64,000 nt of DNA from Sialis fuliginosa (GCA_961205875.1 OY540817.1:4127001-4191000); one strand, 5' to 3'. Positions 10,401 through 20,484 are shown, counted from the first letter of the stretch. A program made the numbers and translations. The notes: a model not told the origin generated them from the letters alone.

Positions 10401-13400
10401 TCAGTAGCTAGAAAGCTGTGACAGACGGACAGACAGTGTTCATTTTTTCCGATTTCGGTACAAAACACTAAAGAAATTGTCACACTTTGAATTTTTAATG
10501 CCCGGTAGTATAAAGAATTTGCTTGAATGCAAATGTAAATTTGCTTCCAGCTAACGCTATCTGCTAGGTATTAAATATAAATGACAACCACTGACAGATG
10601 TAGCAAATGAAATCGTACATATAATAACTTTGACGTATGCGTATTAAGTAGAATTCAGCGATTTAAAATAAGTGCTGCCAAGTGTACCTCATAAAATGTA
10701 TAGAATTTACATTATTATACATTTATTACCACTGCTTTAAAATATCGATCAATTTCATAACAATTTGACTCCTAGAAGATAGCATTAGCTGGAAGCAAAT
10801 GTACGTGCAAATTCTTTATAATACCGTGCACAATTCACTCACTATTGTTTTGTAACCTTAAATTAATTGATTTATTTATTGATATTTACCTGAAAGCTTC
10901 ACGAAGTTCGTCTTCCCCTTCACCCCCTTTCATTTTCTTTGACATCATCTGAAGGAACTCATTGAACTCGATAGTACCGTTACCGTCTTGATCCACTTCA
11001 TTCACCATATCTCTCAGTTCTGTTTCTAAATATAGAAAACATTATTACAAAATAGCATCATTCTCTCCTGAAATAGCTTAAGCGGAATTCTTAGTTATAA
11101 ACAGGTGTATAATAAACAAAGCTAAGGTAGAGATACTCATAGCAAGAGTTCTGACAGCCTGAATCGATTTCTGATTAATTGTAGCAGTTAAGTCTCCCAC
11201 ATAAAATGTATTTTCTCATTTTATCAATCGATATTATTATCCCTAGTGTAACCAATAAAATTTTACACTATTGACCAACTGGGGTACCTATGTACGAATT
11301 TGTAAGTAAAACTTTACTCTAATTGAAAATTATTATATATTATTATAGTTCACAAAGTTATTTCGAGCAAAATACAATTATAGAAGTATATACAATGGCC
11401 TTTATAATCCTAAGTTAGGTATGAAACGCGGACAGCTGTACCGAGAATTTCTTAATTTTTACATTTGAAAAGCATTTTAGTTAAGTTTATAATAAATCGG
11501 TAACAGTCCAGGTTACTGCTAATAATAATAACATTTGCAGCAAGCAACCTATTCGTAAAGCGTCGATTACATTGAGCGAGTTTAGAAGTTAACAAGCCAG
11601 CTTTTTTACAAGCTGCTTGTAAACTCGCTCAGTGTAATCATGTTCACTAGCTAACAAGCCAGCTTGTAAAGAAGCTGGCTTGTTAGCTTCTAAGCTCGCT
11701 CAATGTAATCGACCCTTAAATGGAGGAAGACCAGGAAAGTTGAATGCGAAAAGCCAGTCTGCGATGAACATACTGCCAAAGTTAATAAATGCCTTGAATG
11801 TAGTGATTACAATTATTACAAGCAATTGATTTTATAATTTTCATTTATTATTGTATATTGTTTGTTTGTACATGGTATTTTTTTTATACTCATAAAAATG
11901 TAGAAATATAATAATTATTTTTACTATATTCATTAAATTTGATGAAAAAACAATTAAAAATAAATATTGCTTATTATAATTTATTTATTTATAATTTTAT
12001 TTATAATTATTTACTCCTTTTTTTATAAAAATATTTTAATTTTATGATATATTGAATGAAAGCCATTATTTTTGTATGCGGGTATCCGGGTACCCGGTTG
12101 GACTACGTGTACTTTTTTTTTAATTTAAAATTATCTTAGTTAAATAAAATAAAATAAATTTTTTAGTGCATTTTTCAATAGGAAATCGATCAAACCGTGG
12201 GGATTCAAGAGGATTTTTGTAAATTTTCTTTAGGAAAAAAATTATTCAACAAAATGTACGTCGATTGGTTACGCGAGGGTTAAATATGCTTCATATTATT
12301 ACAGTATGTTCAATTCTATGTATATATTTTTATTCTTGCTAAAAATAAATGCGTCACTGGCGGTTTAGCTATAAATGGCGACGCTTTTATAACTTTTACT
12401 AGAGTATCTCTAATATTCTGTATATAATACAGTGGAACCTCGTTAGTACGTTTTGCTTTAGTGCGTTTTTCGCCATGGTACTTTTTTTTAGGTGCTGATA
12501 TTCTTCCATAAGACTCCATGTTGAAATATTTCAGTCCTTTCAAAAACATACTAACGAATATTTTAGTAGAATCACATTTTCTAAAATTAAATTATAAAGG
12601 AGTTTTGGAGGAGTGAAAAAAATGTGTTGAATATAATAGGACGCCCTCTAGTACTGATATTTTCAAACCAAAATATTGACTGTTTTTCTAAGAATGTATG
12701 AAAACAAATAGATAAATAAAATTTACCAGTAGGCCTCTGCCCCAGAGATCGCATGACGACCCCTAGTTCAGCCATGGTTATGGTCCCATCTTCATCTTTG
12801 TCAAAGAGCATAAATGCTTCTTTGAACTCTGCAACTTGCTCCTCTGTTAGTCCGTATTCAGACTGAAATAAAATAAAAATAAAAATTAATCTGGGTATAA
12901 AAAGAATATTATAATTGACTTATTGTTAAATGTTCGTCCAGAAAAATAAAGAAAATTTACAATTGATATTTTTTTATACATGTACCAAATCAACTGTCTC
13001 GAAAAGGTGGAGGTAGAAAAGCAAATATATCGTGACTGAAGGGTTAAAATAAAAGGTCATTTAACATTTTTTTGTTGCATGTTAGGAGACTTATCGATAA
13101 ACACCCCACTCAATGGGGTTAATGAAAAAAAATGTGAGTACACTTTTCAGCAGGGCTTCAAATTGGAACTGAACCGAATACCGGAAAAACCGTTATTTTT
13201 TTCCGAAACGAAAACCGGAACCGAACCGAAAAAAATGTCGTTTTTTTCGGTTCGGTACATGTTAAAATATGCGCGTTAACATGATCTTACTCCCCATTTC
13301 AGTTGTTCAGAGCTATCATACAAGTACTATCAAATGTTCTAAATTATGGTAGAAAATAAATTTTTAATAAAAATTTAAAAAAATTAAAATTAATTACTCG

Positions 13401-14798
13401 GAGCTGAACCGAAAACCGAAAAAACCGTTATTATTTTCGGAACGAAAACCGGAACCAAAACGATATATATTTTTTACTCGAACCGGAACGAAAACCGAAA
13501 CGAAAAAAATAACGGTTCGAAGTCCTGTTTTCAGTCTATGGGAGAAGGGTCCAACATTTTTTTGACAGTTCGTTATAATTTTCAGTGAATGTACTAATTA
13601 AAATCTACATTCTGGATTTTTTTTCAGATTTTTTGTATCCATAGTTCAGAAACTAGAGGGAGGGGTCGCTCTGATAACGACATTGAAAAGCAAATATATC
13701 TTGACTGAAGGGTTAAAATCAAAATGTCATTTAACATTTTTTGTTGCAAAATAGGAAACCCCATTCATTGGGATAAGTGAAAAAAAAAATTTGAGTTTAT
13801 TTTTCAGTCTATGAGAAGGGGGTCCAATAAACTTTTTTTTAAATCTCAAAATTTCTGTTTTTGGGTCATCAATCTACGTCCGTATACCAAATTACATCTT
13901 TATAGGTATTAAGACAGACGGATAGACGAACAGAATGAAACTATGTAAGGGTTTTTATGTAGTTTTCTACGGAACCCTAAATACGTTTACATATTTAAAT
14001 TCCTTGAATTGTCAGCTTTTATTTGATATCCCATTCAACCAAACGAAAAATCCCTGAATTTGCATGAAAAATCACACCACGTAACTCAGAGCCGGTCTTA
14101 GCAAGTCTGGCGCCCTGAGAGAGATTTATTTTCCCGCCCATGTAAATTAAAATTGATAAATTAACAAGAATAGTTAATATCTCAGCTTGGCGCGATCCTA
14201 CAGAACCCAACTTTTTTTTTAAATATAGCTTATATCATTAACTTTAAGACTATCAAATACCCTAAGACCGTCGAGACCCTCTTCCCCTCTTATTAACAAA
14301 TAAAATTGATAAATTAACAAATAAATTGAATAGTTAACATCTCACCTAATACCTTATTAAATGTTTTCTGGGTTGCTGAATAATTGATATAAATAAATTG
14401 ATTTGTTAGTTAGCACCTATCAATTAATCAAGTTTTCTTAGATTTTTTTAAAAATTAACATTGTTTATATTTAGCTATATGTTTTGTTTAATCGGGTTTA
14501 ACAGATAGACAAAAATTTAAAGATTAAAAAAAAGTTTACTAAAAAATCACAGCCTGTAAACTGATTTTACTTGTTTTATTAGTAACATGCGTTTATGAGA
14601 ATTACAAAAAAGAAGCACGTCAATCATAAAAACAGTAAACCTTGCTCTTATAGCGGCCATAACTGGTGCCAGTACCTTATATCAATACACAAATTACAAA
14701 CTCACACTTTGTATCCGAGTTTCCAAATTAGATGTAAGCCTTCTGAGTCTGGAATACTCCTTTCCATACCTTTCTATATACTCCTCGTCATCTGACAT
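7372..14798 (-). CDS. Calmodulin-like EF-hand protein (neo-calmodulin type), five coding exons
   Basis: Join, minus strand: 14798-14706, 12862-12727, 11025-10890, 10110-9962, 7403-7372 (93+136+136+149+32 nt). The result is 181 residues plus TAA, with all junctions GT-AG and compatible phases. Four canonical EF-hand loops lie at residues about 52-63 ([12 protein letters not shown]), 88-99 ([12 protein letters not shown]), 125-136 ([12 protein letters not shown]) and 161-172 ([12 protein letters not shown]). Each has Asp at position 1, Gly at 6 and Glu at 12. The family binds calcium and switches target enzymes in the cytosol. Residues such as [13 protein letters not shown] and the end FVTILTAKN differ from conserved calmodulin (usually about 149 aa) and fit the insect neo-calmodulin-like group. 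Residues 1-35 are an added charged segment starting [12 protein letters not shown]. The start is the first ATG after an in-frame TGA. Not established: promoter, untranslated exons, and whether a shorter isoform lacks the extension. Confidence 0.93.
7583..8582. mobile_element. 1.0-kb pogo/Tigger-like MITE
   Basis: The TIR CAGTCGTGACTCGTTTATTC pairs with the inverse GAATAAACGAGTCCCGACTG. TA lies at both edges (7581-7582, 8583-8584). CTCGTTTATT-type ends are typical of pogo/Tigger elements. It carries a nested hAT MITE and no transposase. Confidence 0.82.
7749..7970. mobile_element. 222-bp perfect-hairpin hAT MITE
   Basis: The TIR CTTCGAGCATATACCTACT extends as a nearly complete palindrome across the element. 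It is flanked by the perfect 8-bp duplication GTTATAAA (7741-7748 and 7971-7978). Open frames on both strands here are mirror images produced by the palindrome and are not genes. Confidence 0.92.
8585..8929. repeat. Interior of the intron-4 host element with short repeats
   Basis: GACATTACGGAGCACA occurs at about 8709 and 8811, and the inverse GTGCTCCGTAAAGTC at about 8880. TGGTAACAA/TTGTTACCA pairs surround them. This is internal sequence of the 7451-9938 element lying between the two nested MITEs. Confidence 0.6.
8932..9902. mobile_element. 971-bp MITE with GGGGCAAAGTGAAA ends
   Basis: The TIR GGGGAAGTCGGGGCAAAGTG pairs with the inverse CACTTTGCCCCGACTTCCCC. TA is duplicated at 8930-8931 and 9903-9904. 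GGGGCAAAGTGAAAAA recurs internally at about 9297, and inverted forms lie near 9695. TIR and TA point to a mariner-type MITE. Non-coding. Confidence 0.85.
9962..10110 (-). CDS. Calmodulin-like gene, coding exon 4 (EF-hands 3 and 4)
   Basis: The acceptor TTTTCTGTAG is followed by a base completing Arg122, then [34 protein letters not shown] and [11 protein letters not shown], with a final G before the donor GTATTA (9961-9956). Reading through the donor gives only GITYR and a stop. That would break the end of EF-4, so splicing to exon 5 is preferred. Confidence 0.95.
10270..10495. repeat. Repeat fragment with GACAGACGGACAGACAG motif
   Basis: CCATTACCCCC, AAAATGCACC, GGTTAAACGGTTCAGTAGCTAG and GACGGACAGACAG follow in the order seen in many dispersed insect repeats. 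Ends are not clear. It lies in intron 3. Confidence 0.4.
10503..10826. mobile_element. 324-bp TIR MITE in calmodulin intron 3
   Basis: The end CGGTAGTATAAAGAATTTGC is inverted at the right end (GCAAATTCTTTATAATACCG). Farther in, TTTGCTTCCAGCTAACGCTA also pairs with TAGCATTAGCTGGAAGCAAA. The TSD is not clear. Confidence 0.8.
10890..11025 (-). CDS. Calmodulin-like gene, coding exon 3 (EF-hand 2 and linker)
   Basis: The exon follows the acceptor CTATATTTAG and completes the Glu codon of exon 2. It encodes [11 protein letters not shown], the loop [22 protein letters not shown], the Gly/Glu-rich central linker GGEGEDE and LREAF, ending in AG before GTAAAT. The linker GGEGEDE replaces the DTDSEEE of calmodulin. 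Confidence 0.96.
11562..11713. mobile_element. 152-bp hairpin MITE in calmodulin intron 2
   Basis: GTCGATTACATTGAGCGAG at the left is inverted as CTCGCTCAATGTAATCGAC at the right. AACAAGCCAGCTT/AAGCTGGCTTGTT repeats lie inside, with an additional internal pair of AACTCGCTCAGTGTAATC. The TSD is uncertain. Confidence 0.8.
11714..12426. other. Calmodulin intron 2, AT-rich remainder
   Basis: No exon-like segment is visible. There is a GGGTATCCGGGTACCCGG motif at about 12079 (palindromic GGGTACCC). Confidence 0.5.
12431..12556. repeat. Decayed pogo/Tigger-like terminus
   Basis: CAGTGGAACCTCGTTAGTACG (split 12430-12450) resembles Tigger/pogo ends. A partial inverse ACTAACGAATA lies near 12549. 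It is too decayed to classify firmly. Confidence 0.35.
12727..12862 (-). CDS. Calmodulin-like gene, coding exon 2 (EF-hand 1)
   Basis: The acceptor TTTATTTCAG precedes TCTGAATAC. Codons read [17 protein letters not shown], then the EF-1 loop [12 protein letters not shown], ending RPT plus one base before the donor GTAAAT (12726-12721). The intron position after the conserved first EF-hand fits calmodulin-type genes. Confidence 0.96.
13010..13850. repeat. Direct repeat pair in calmodulin intron 1
   Basis: AAAAGCAAATATATCGTGAC..GAAGGGTTAAAAT..TCATTTAACATTTTT..CCCCA at about 13015-13150 recurs at about 13685-13830. Both end in TTTTCAGTCTATG, which in the first copy is split by the MITE at 13151-13527. 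Confidence 0.75.
13151..13527. mobile_element. hAT MITE, CAGGGCTTCGAACCG family, copy A
   Basis: It starts CAGGGCTTC and ends GAAGTCCTG. The interior has GAACTGAACCG and CGGTTCGGTACATG as in the copies at 39766 and 40351. Flanks TTTTCAG on both sides (13144-13150, 13528-13534) make a 7-bp match of the expected 8-bp TSD. The unoccupied sister repeat near 13815 has a single TTTTCAGTCTATG. Confidence 0.87.
13880..13985. repeat. Retroposon-like tail (ACGGAACCCTAA)
   Basis: CCAAATTACATCTTTATAG, GACAGACGGATAGACGAACAG and TTTTCTACGGAACCCTAA follow in order. This is the common tail of dispersed insect repeats. Boundaries and class are uncertain. Confidence 0.45.
14089..14275. repeat. Possible decayed hAT MITE
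   Basis: AGAGCCGGTCTTAGCAAG at the left and CCCTAAGACCGTCG at the right are partly inverse. TAAATTAACAAGAATAGTTAAT-type sequence follows twice. No TSD was identified. Confidence 0.35.
14635..14684. repeat. End of an ACCAGTCTTGG-family element beside exon 1
   Basis: TATAGCGGCCATAACTGGTGC followed by CAGTACCTTA matches the inverted left end of the 58346 and 46884 elements. It lies 15 bp inside intron 1, next to the exon 1 donor. Its partner terminus was not found. Confidence 0.55.
14706..14798 (-). CDS. Calmodulin-like gene, coding exon 1 (N-terminal extension)
   Basis: ATG at 14798-14796 opens 31 codons, [15 protein letters not shown] onward to TRIQS, ending exactly at GTGAGT (14705-14700). 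Phase 0 matches the phase-0 start of the next exon. An in-frame TGA lies 15 nt upstream of the ATG. The segment is charged (DDEE, RLRR). The match of phase, donor and reading frame is strong. Transcript evidence would settle whether it is always used. Confidence 0.78.
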
Positions 14799-15048
14799 TT
14801 TATTTAAGTCTATTCACTAAATGTCACTCACCAATTAATAATAAATATAATATATTATCACATTATTTCGCACTGAACTGTTTATTTTAGCTGTCCGGCA
14901 TAGCCGTGTATTTTAGATAAGTCACTGCGATTAGCAACCGACTAAAATCAAATCAAATCAAGTGTCTATGCTAATTTTAAGTCACATTAAGGCGTGTACT
15001 ATCTTGTAAATATCAAATTATGAATTCTGGTATTATTGATAACAATGT
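14799..15048. other. 5' flank of the calmodulin-like gene
   Basis: This is the presumed 5'UTR/promoter side (minus strand). I see no convincing TATA/initiator pair at fitting spacing. AAATCAAATCAAATCAAG is a short direct repeat near 14945. Confidence 0.35.
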
Positions 15049-15275
15049 TGCTTCCTCGCAATATCGAAGATACAAGAAGCTTTGTGATCGTTTCAGATTG
15101 AGACAAAAAAAATGTTCTCCGATTTCAAAATTTTAAATTGATCTTTCCGTTTCACGTCAAGACAAACACTTTTCGTTCTGTCCGTCTGTCCGTCCATCCG
15201 TCTGTCCCCTGAATCCTTGTAACACGCATAACTCATGAACCACTGAATCGATATTGTTGAAATTTCGTCAATTTG
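15049..15275 (+). mobile_element. Family-1 repeat, copy 2, left fragment
   Basis: TGCTTCCTCG, the GACAAACACTTTTCG block, a short TCCG array and CATGAACCACTGAATCGATA are present. Family sequence then stops. The missing right part reappears from about 15541. Confidence 0.75.
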
Positions 15276-15540
15276 GTCATTTTATTGACCTAATGTGAAA
15301 AAAATATTCAATATAATTTACGACAAAATTGCTTTTTTTTAAATATAAAATATAAAATATATAAATAAAATATATAATATAAAAAATAATTGATTTGAAT
15401 CTATTAAAGGTAATTGCATTTTTTTGTCAAACGTGTACCTACTACAAAGTAATAAATTAAACATGTAATAGGAAATGTATATAGTTTATGTTTGTATATA
15501 TGTTGATATACAGTGTGTCCCAGGATAGATGTAGCAAGAG

Positions 15541-15919
15541 GGTGTGTCCGTCTGTCCCCTGAATCCTTGTCACACGCATACTCATGAACCACTGAACCGA
15601 TATTGTTTAAACTTGGTCGTATGGTTGGGACTGGCTTGAGGACCGTCCCATTTCAAAATCATCAAAATCGTGTGACATCCCAAAATATTTATTTTTTCAA
15701 GATATCTTAAGAACGACACATGTTATGTGAAATTTTTATAGAATATTTTTTGTAGAGCATTACATTTCCTATAATATGGGTCTACAACGTTTGAAGTAAA
15801 ATATTTTCTTTTACAAAGATTTATCTCAATTTATATCGGTTTTTATTTAAATTGTTCAATAATCAACTACGTTTGGTGAATTAAGTACGAGGAAGCACTG
15901 TGCATTTACTTGGCAGATG
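15541..15919 (+). mobile_element. Family-1 repeat, copy 2, right fragment
   Basis: It begins in the GTCCGTCTGTCCCCTGAATC block and runs through the CATCAAAATCGTGTGA, TTATTTTTTCAAGATATC and CTACAACGTTTG blocks to CGAGGAAGCACTGTGCATTT and GGCAGATG. The minisatellite segment is missing here. Confidence 0.75.
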
Positions 15920-16785
15920 TTTTTTATTTTTTTCCAATGCTCTGAAATTCGGTATAGGGTTACAAAATTGCATTTTAAACAAACTTTTTTAGTGGATTAT
16001 TTTCATATTTTGAAAAATATAGGTAAGTAGTTTGTTTTTGGTTATTTTTACAATTTTCTTTAAAAACACCCTGTAGAAGACCAAATAAAGTAATTTTTGG
16101 TATACATTAGTTTTACGTCAAGCAGAACTGTCATTCCGAAATTCGAATTTTTTTGTTCATTACACCCAGGCCCGGATTTACCATGCAGGCAGAGTAGGCA
16201 GTTGACTAGGGCGGCAAGAATTGAAGGGCTGCAAATTTCGGCGGAACCTTTGAAAACTTGTTATTTTCGTGGGAATTGAATTTCCCACCTATTTCGTTGG
16301 CACGCGTACCAACATTATAAGTGGAAAATGCCCGAATCGAGAAAATAATCGATTTATACAAGTCTCGATATTGGCCTTATATCGAATATTCGATTAATTT
16401 CTGTATCGAATATCATCTTATTTTCTCCTACAGTATATTGTGATACACATAACCTCCTCTGTCATTATTACTAAACATTGGTGAACGATTATTAACGTCA
16501 TTGTTAATTTATTGTTAACAGTACGTGTGACAAGTTTCAACGGCATCAATTTCAGGTTTGTTATCTTCACAAGTGTTTTTCTTACATACTGATTTATAAA
16601 AAACAACATCGCAAATAAACAATGATTCTTGTGTAACAGTTTACGTGATTTTCTATATCGTAGTGAAAACTTGTATGGACAATATGCAATTAATCGATTC
16701 TGAGAACCGAAAATATGAAGTTTAAAATGCGTAAAAATAGTGTAGGGGGGGGGGCAATTTTCGCAACTGCCTAGGGTCGGCAAAG
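15920..16785. other. Repeat-derived insert in the left arm, no host gene
   Basis: CAGGCCCGGATTTACCATG at about 16167 looks like a hAT-type terminus. G-rich tracts (nine or more G at about 16745) and CTAGGGTCGGCAAAGGACC follow. An open frame on the minus strand runs across the junction of this insert with the palindrome arm and shows no recognisable domain. Confidence 0.45.
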
Positions 16786-16961
16786 GACCCCGCAGTTTTT
16801 GATAGGGAAAATGGCTTTCAGTCAATCTCTTTGAAACCAACTGGAAAATATTCTCTAAATCATCCCGATTAAAAGTCTCAATGGTCGCAACCGCCTAAGT
16901 TCCCGAGGTCTCGCGCAAATAGCTGTTTTGTACCTAATAATGCAATAAAAAAATCGATATA

Positions 16962-19434
16962 CACTGCTTGTCACAATTAGTGGGACACTTTTTCAATGTA
17001 ACACAGTTTTGGTAAAAATTGTCATATTAATATGAAAATTCATAAAAATCATTAGTATGGTGTTGTTTCAAAGCCCAAAGAGTAAAAACTTTGTGCGTGC
17101 ATCGATAGCGGGTGTACAACCCTTGGAGGGGTGAAAAATGGAAAGTGACAATTTCAAGTATTGAAAAAAAAGTTTAAAAACTGTTTATTTCAAGATAATG
17201 ATAAAATTCACATTAATTTTTATACGTAGAACTTATTTGAACCCTAAAGGTATAAACTATATTTTTAAATTAATATTTAATTCTATTTATCACCTGTTAT
17301 CATCCCCTAAATTTAGATTATTAGAAATATAGGAAAATATGAAAGAAATTTTAAAAATCTTCAAGGGTTGTTAGAAATAATCATAATAAATATAAATTTA
17401 CAATTTCAATAAAATCCAGTAATTTTCAACCACTTTTCTACCCTTTAATATTCAACCCCCTGTGTATTACAATTAATTCGAACAACGTAGGTAAAGATAA
17501 ATTTTTGAAATTTACAAAATAGGTAGTAAACAGTATACACAACGGTACTGTATGTTAAAAAACACAAATAAATTATAAGGGTAGGCATCAACCCTTAAAT
17601 ACTAAACCGCCCCAAATAGTAGGGTAGAATATTAAATTTCAGTGTGATTTTATAAGAAATCAATTAATGCTCTTATTTGAAGATTTTTGTGAAAATTTTG
17701 TGCACCACAATTCATCCCTACGGATGTAGCTACCCTAAATTTAAAAAATATACACTTTTTTTAAAACATCGTATCTAAAAATTCAATGGAATTTTTTTGT
17801 TATCCTTTCGTAATATAAAATGTCGATATTTGATCATTCTACACCGGTAAAATTAAAACAATACACTATCAGGAACTACCCTTAAATTATTATTTCTTAA
17901 AAATAAAATAAATTTTATTTCAATTAATATTGAAAATATAGGTATCTATGGAAATTAATGGAAAATTTACGAGATTTTCATAAGTTTGACTCAAATTAAT
18001 TCAATCGTTCTGAGACATTGAAATTTACTGAATGTGTAGTAAAGTGTGTATACAACAGAATTGTATGTTAAAACACACAAATAAGTTTTAAGGGTAGTCA
18101 TCAACCCTTAAAAACTAAATCACCCCCGATAATAGGGTTGTAAATTGAATTCAATTGCGATTTTATGAAAAATCAATTAAAGCTGTTATTTGACAATTTT
18201 TTTGAAAATTTTGTGCACCACAATTCACCCCTACGGATATAGGTACCCTCAATTTAAAAAAATATACACATTTTTTTAAATATGGTATCTAGACAGTCCG
18301 TGGTATTTTTGTTTCATCCTTTCGTCATATAAAAGGTTGACATTTGTTCTTTCGTTACTGGTAAAATTAAAACAATACATTATCAGAAACGTGTCAAAAC
18401 GATTGGATTAATTTGAGCCAAACTCGTAAATTGTCCATTAATTTCCATAGATACCTATATTTTCAATATTAATTGAAATAAAATTTATTTTATTTTTAAG
18501 AAATAATAATTTAATGGTAGTTCCTGATAGTGTATTGTTTTAATTTTACCGGTGTAGAAAGATCAAATGACGGCCTTTTATATTACGAAAGGATAACAAA
18601 AAAATTCCACTGAATTTTTAGATACGATGTTTTAAAAAAAGTGTATATTTCTTAAATTTAGGGTAGCTACATCCGTAGGGGTGAATTGTGGTGCACAAAA
18701 TTTTCACAAAAATCTTCAAATAAGAGCATTAATTGATTTCTTATAAAATCACACTGAAATTTAATATTCTGCCCTACTATTTGGGGCAGTTTAGTATTTA
18801 AGGGTTGATGCCTACCCTTATAATTTATTTGTGGTTTTTAACATACAGTACCGTTGTGTATACTGTTTACTACCTATTTTGTAAATTTCAAAAATTTATC
18901 TTTACCTACGTTGTTCGAATTAATTGTAATACACAGGGGGTTGAATATTAAAGGGTAGAAAAGTGGTTGAAAATTACTGGATTTTATTGAAATTGTAAAT
19001 TTATATTTATTATGATTATTTCTAACAACTCTTGAAGATTTTTAAAGTTTCTTTCATATTTTCCTATATTTCTAATAACCTAAATTTAGGGGATGATAAC
19101 AGGTGATAAATAGAATTAAATATTGATTTAAAAATATAGTTTATACCTTTAGGGTTCAAATAAGTTCTACGTATAAAAATTAATGTGAATTTTATCATTA
19201 TCTTGAAATAAACAGTTTTTAAACTTTTTTTTCAATACTTGAAATTGTCACTTTCCATTTTTCACCCCTCCAAGGGTTGTACACCCGCTATCGATGCACG
19301 CACAAAGTTTTTACTCTTTGGGCTTTGAAACAACACCATACTAATGATTTTTATGAATTTTCATATTAATATGACAATTTTTACCAAAACTGTGTTACAT
19401 TGAAAAAGTGTCCCACTAATTGTGACAAGCAGTG
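16962..19434. mobile_element. 2.47-kb mariner-ended giant palindrome
   Basis: The ends CACTGCTTGTCACAATTAGT and ACTAATTGTGACAAGCAGTG are exact inverses, with TA at both edges. The arms (about 16962-18015 and 18395-19434) are nearly identical inverses of more than 1 kb. The roughly 370-bp spacer (about 18020-18390) is a third, diverged copy of the inner arm segment 17520-17880, in direct orientation to the left arm. The order is A-B-C-B'-C(inv)-B(inv)-A(inv). No transposase is encoded. Confidence 0.93.
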
Positions 19435-19436
19435 TA

Positions 19437-19826
19437 GTACAGGACATTTTGAACAAAGAAATTATTTTTTATGTATCGTTATGTTTATTTAATTTCTAGA
19501 TTTTTATGTTGTTAAAGTTTGCAAGTTCTAACAAATTGTTGTATGGATATAATAAAGTTTTTATAAAACATGTTAAGGTATGTGTAGTGCCGTCAGCGCC
19601 AGCTACTAGCGATAGTATTAAAAATATTAAATTGTAAAATAAAAACAATAGAAAATTAGTTGTCATAAAAATATAACTTTGATTTGTAACACACTTATGG
19701 GACACCTTATATAAATGTAACTATTTAAAAAATATGCTGCTTGTCTAGCCTGACAACTTTTGTATTTAAAGTTTTCTTCCATTTGTTATAATAAATTAAA
19801 TATTGAACTTGGGAAATCCTGTACTA
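19437..19826. other. Loop segment of the middle inverted repeat
   Basis: It begins GTACAGGACATTTTG and ends GGGAAATCCTGTAC. These short flanks are inverse and continue the arms 16786-16961 and 19827-20003. The roughly 360-bp centre is AT-rich without a gene. Confidence 0.6.
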
Positions 19827-20339
19827 CATCGATTTTTTTATTGCAGTATTAGGTACAAAACAGCTTTTTGCTCGAGACCTCGGGAACTTAGGCGGTTGCG
19901 ACCATTGAGACTTTTAATCGGGATGATTTAGAGAATATTTTCCAGTTGGTTTCAAAGAGATTGACTGAAAGCCATTTCCCTATCAAAAACTGCGGGGTCC
20001 TTTCTAAATCTGAGCCTGATTATACCTCTTGTTACATCTGTCCTGGGACACACTGTATACTCACCAATGCCACAGTGTACGATTTACATCTATTTTTACT
20101 TTCGAATACAAACATTAGATCGCGATTAGAATAACTACAAATATTGACGTACACTTTAGATTAAACGATTAGATAAAATTTTGACAGTGACAAAATAAAT
20201 AAATTATTAGTTTTATTTATGTCTATACATACAATAAGTATTATATTACATGTGTAACGTGATAAAGATCAGGTTTCCATAAGATAATTGAGCACTATTT
20301 TAACTATATATCATTTATTAACATTGTATTTTATTTTAA

Positions 20340-20484
20340 CCCTTTGAGTACCACCGGGACAATACGTCCTACGAGCAGATTAAAAATCACCTACACATAT
20401 TTACTTCATGTTTGGGATATACATATATTCGCTTCGGTTTTGTGGTAAAATAACTCATTTGAAAAAAAAATAGTACTCAAAGGG
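20340..20484. mobile_element. 145-bp piggyBac-like MITE
   Basis: CCCTTTGAGTAC ... GTACTCAAAGGG are exact inverses. TTAA precedes the left end (20336-20339) and TTAG, a one-base change, follows the right end. TTAA plus CCCTTT ends fit piggyBac MITEs. ACCGGGACAATACGTCC lies inside. Confidence 0.75.

Larger units (their letters stand above)
15511..20055. mobile_element. Outermost TIR element of a nested palindrome complex
   Basis: CAGTGTGTCCCAGGATAGAT at 15511 is inverted at 20055 (CTGTCCTGGGACACACTG), with TA outside both. On the right, the arm continues through AAAACTGCGGGGTCC. On the left, matching sequence resumes at about 16786 after inserted repeats. Inner arms 16786-16961 and 19827-20003 are inverse. 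The remainder is made of later insertions. Confidence 0.7.

Noticed and set aside
12316-12549. 77-codon frame on the minus strand in calmodulin intron 2
   Set aside because: It overlaps a decayed pogo/Tigger-like terminus and has no splice-bounded structure or domain.
16418-16840. 140-codon open frame on the minus strand
   Set aside because: It runs through a repeat junction (the arm of a palindrome and a G-rich TE tract). Its first codons reappear in inverse at 19946. No domain is recognisable.
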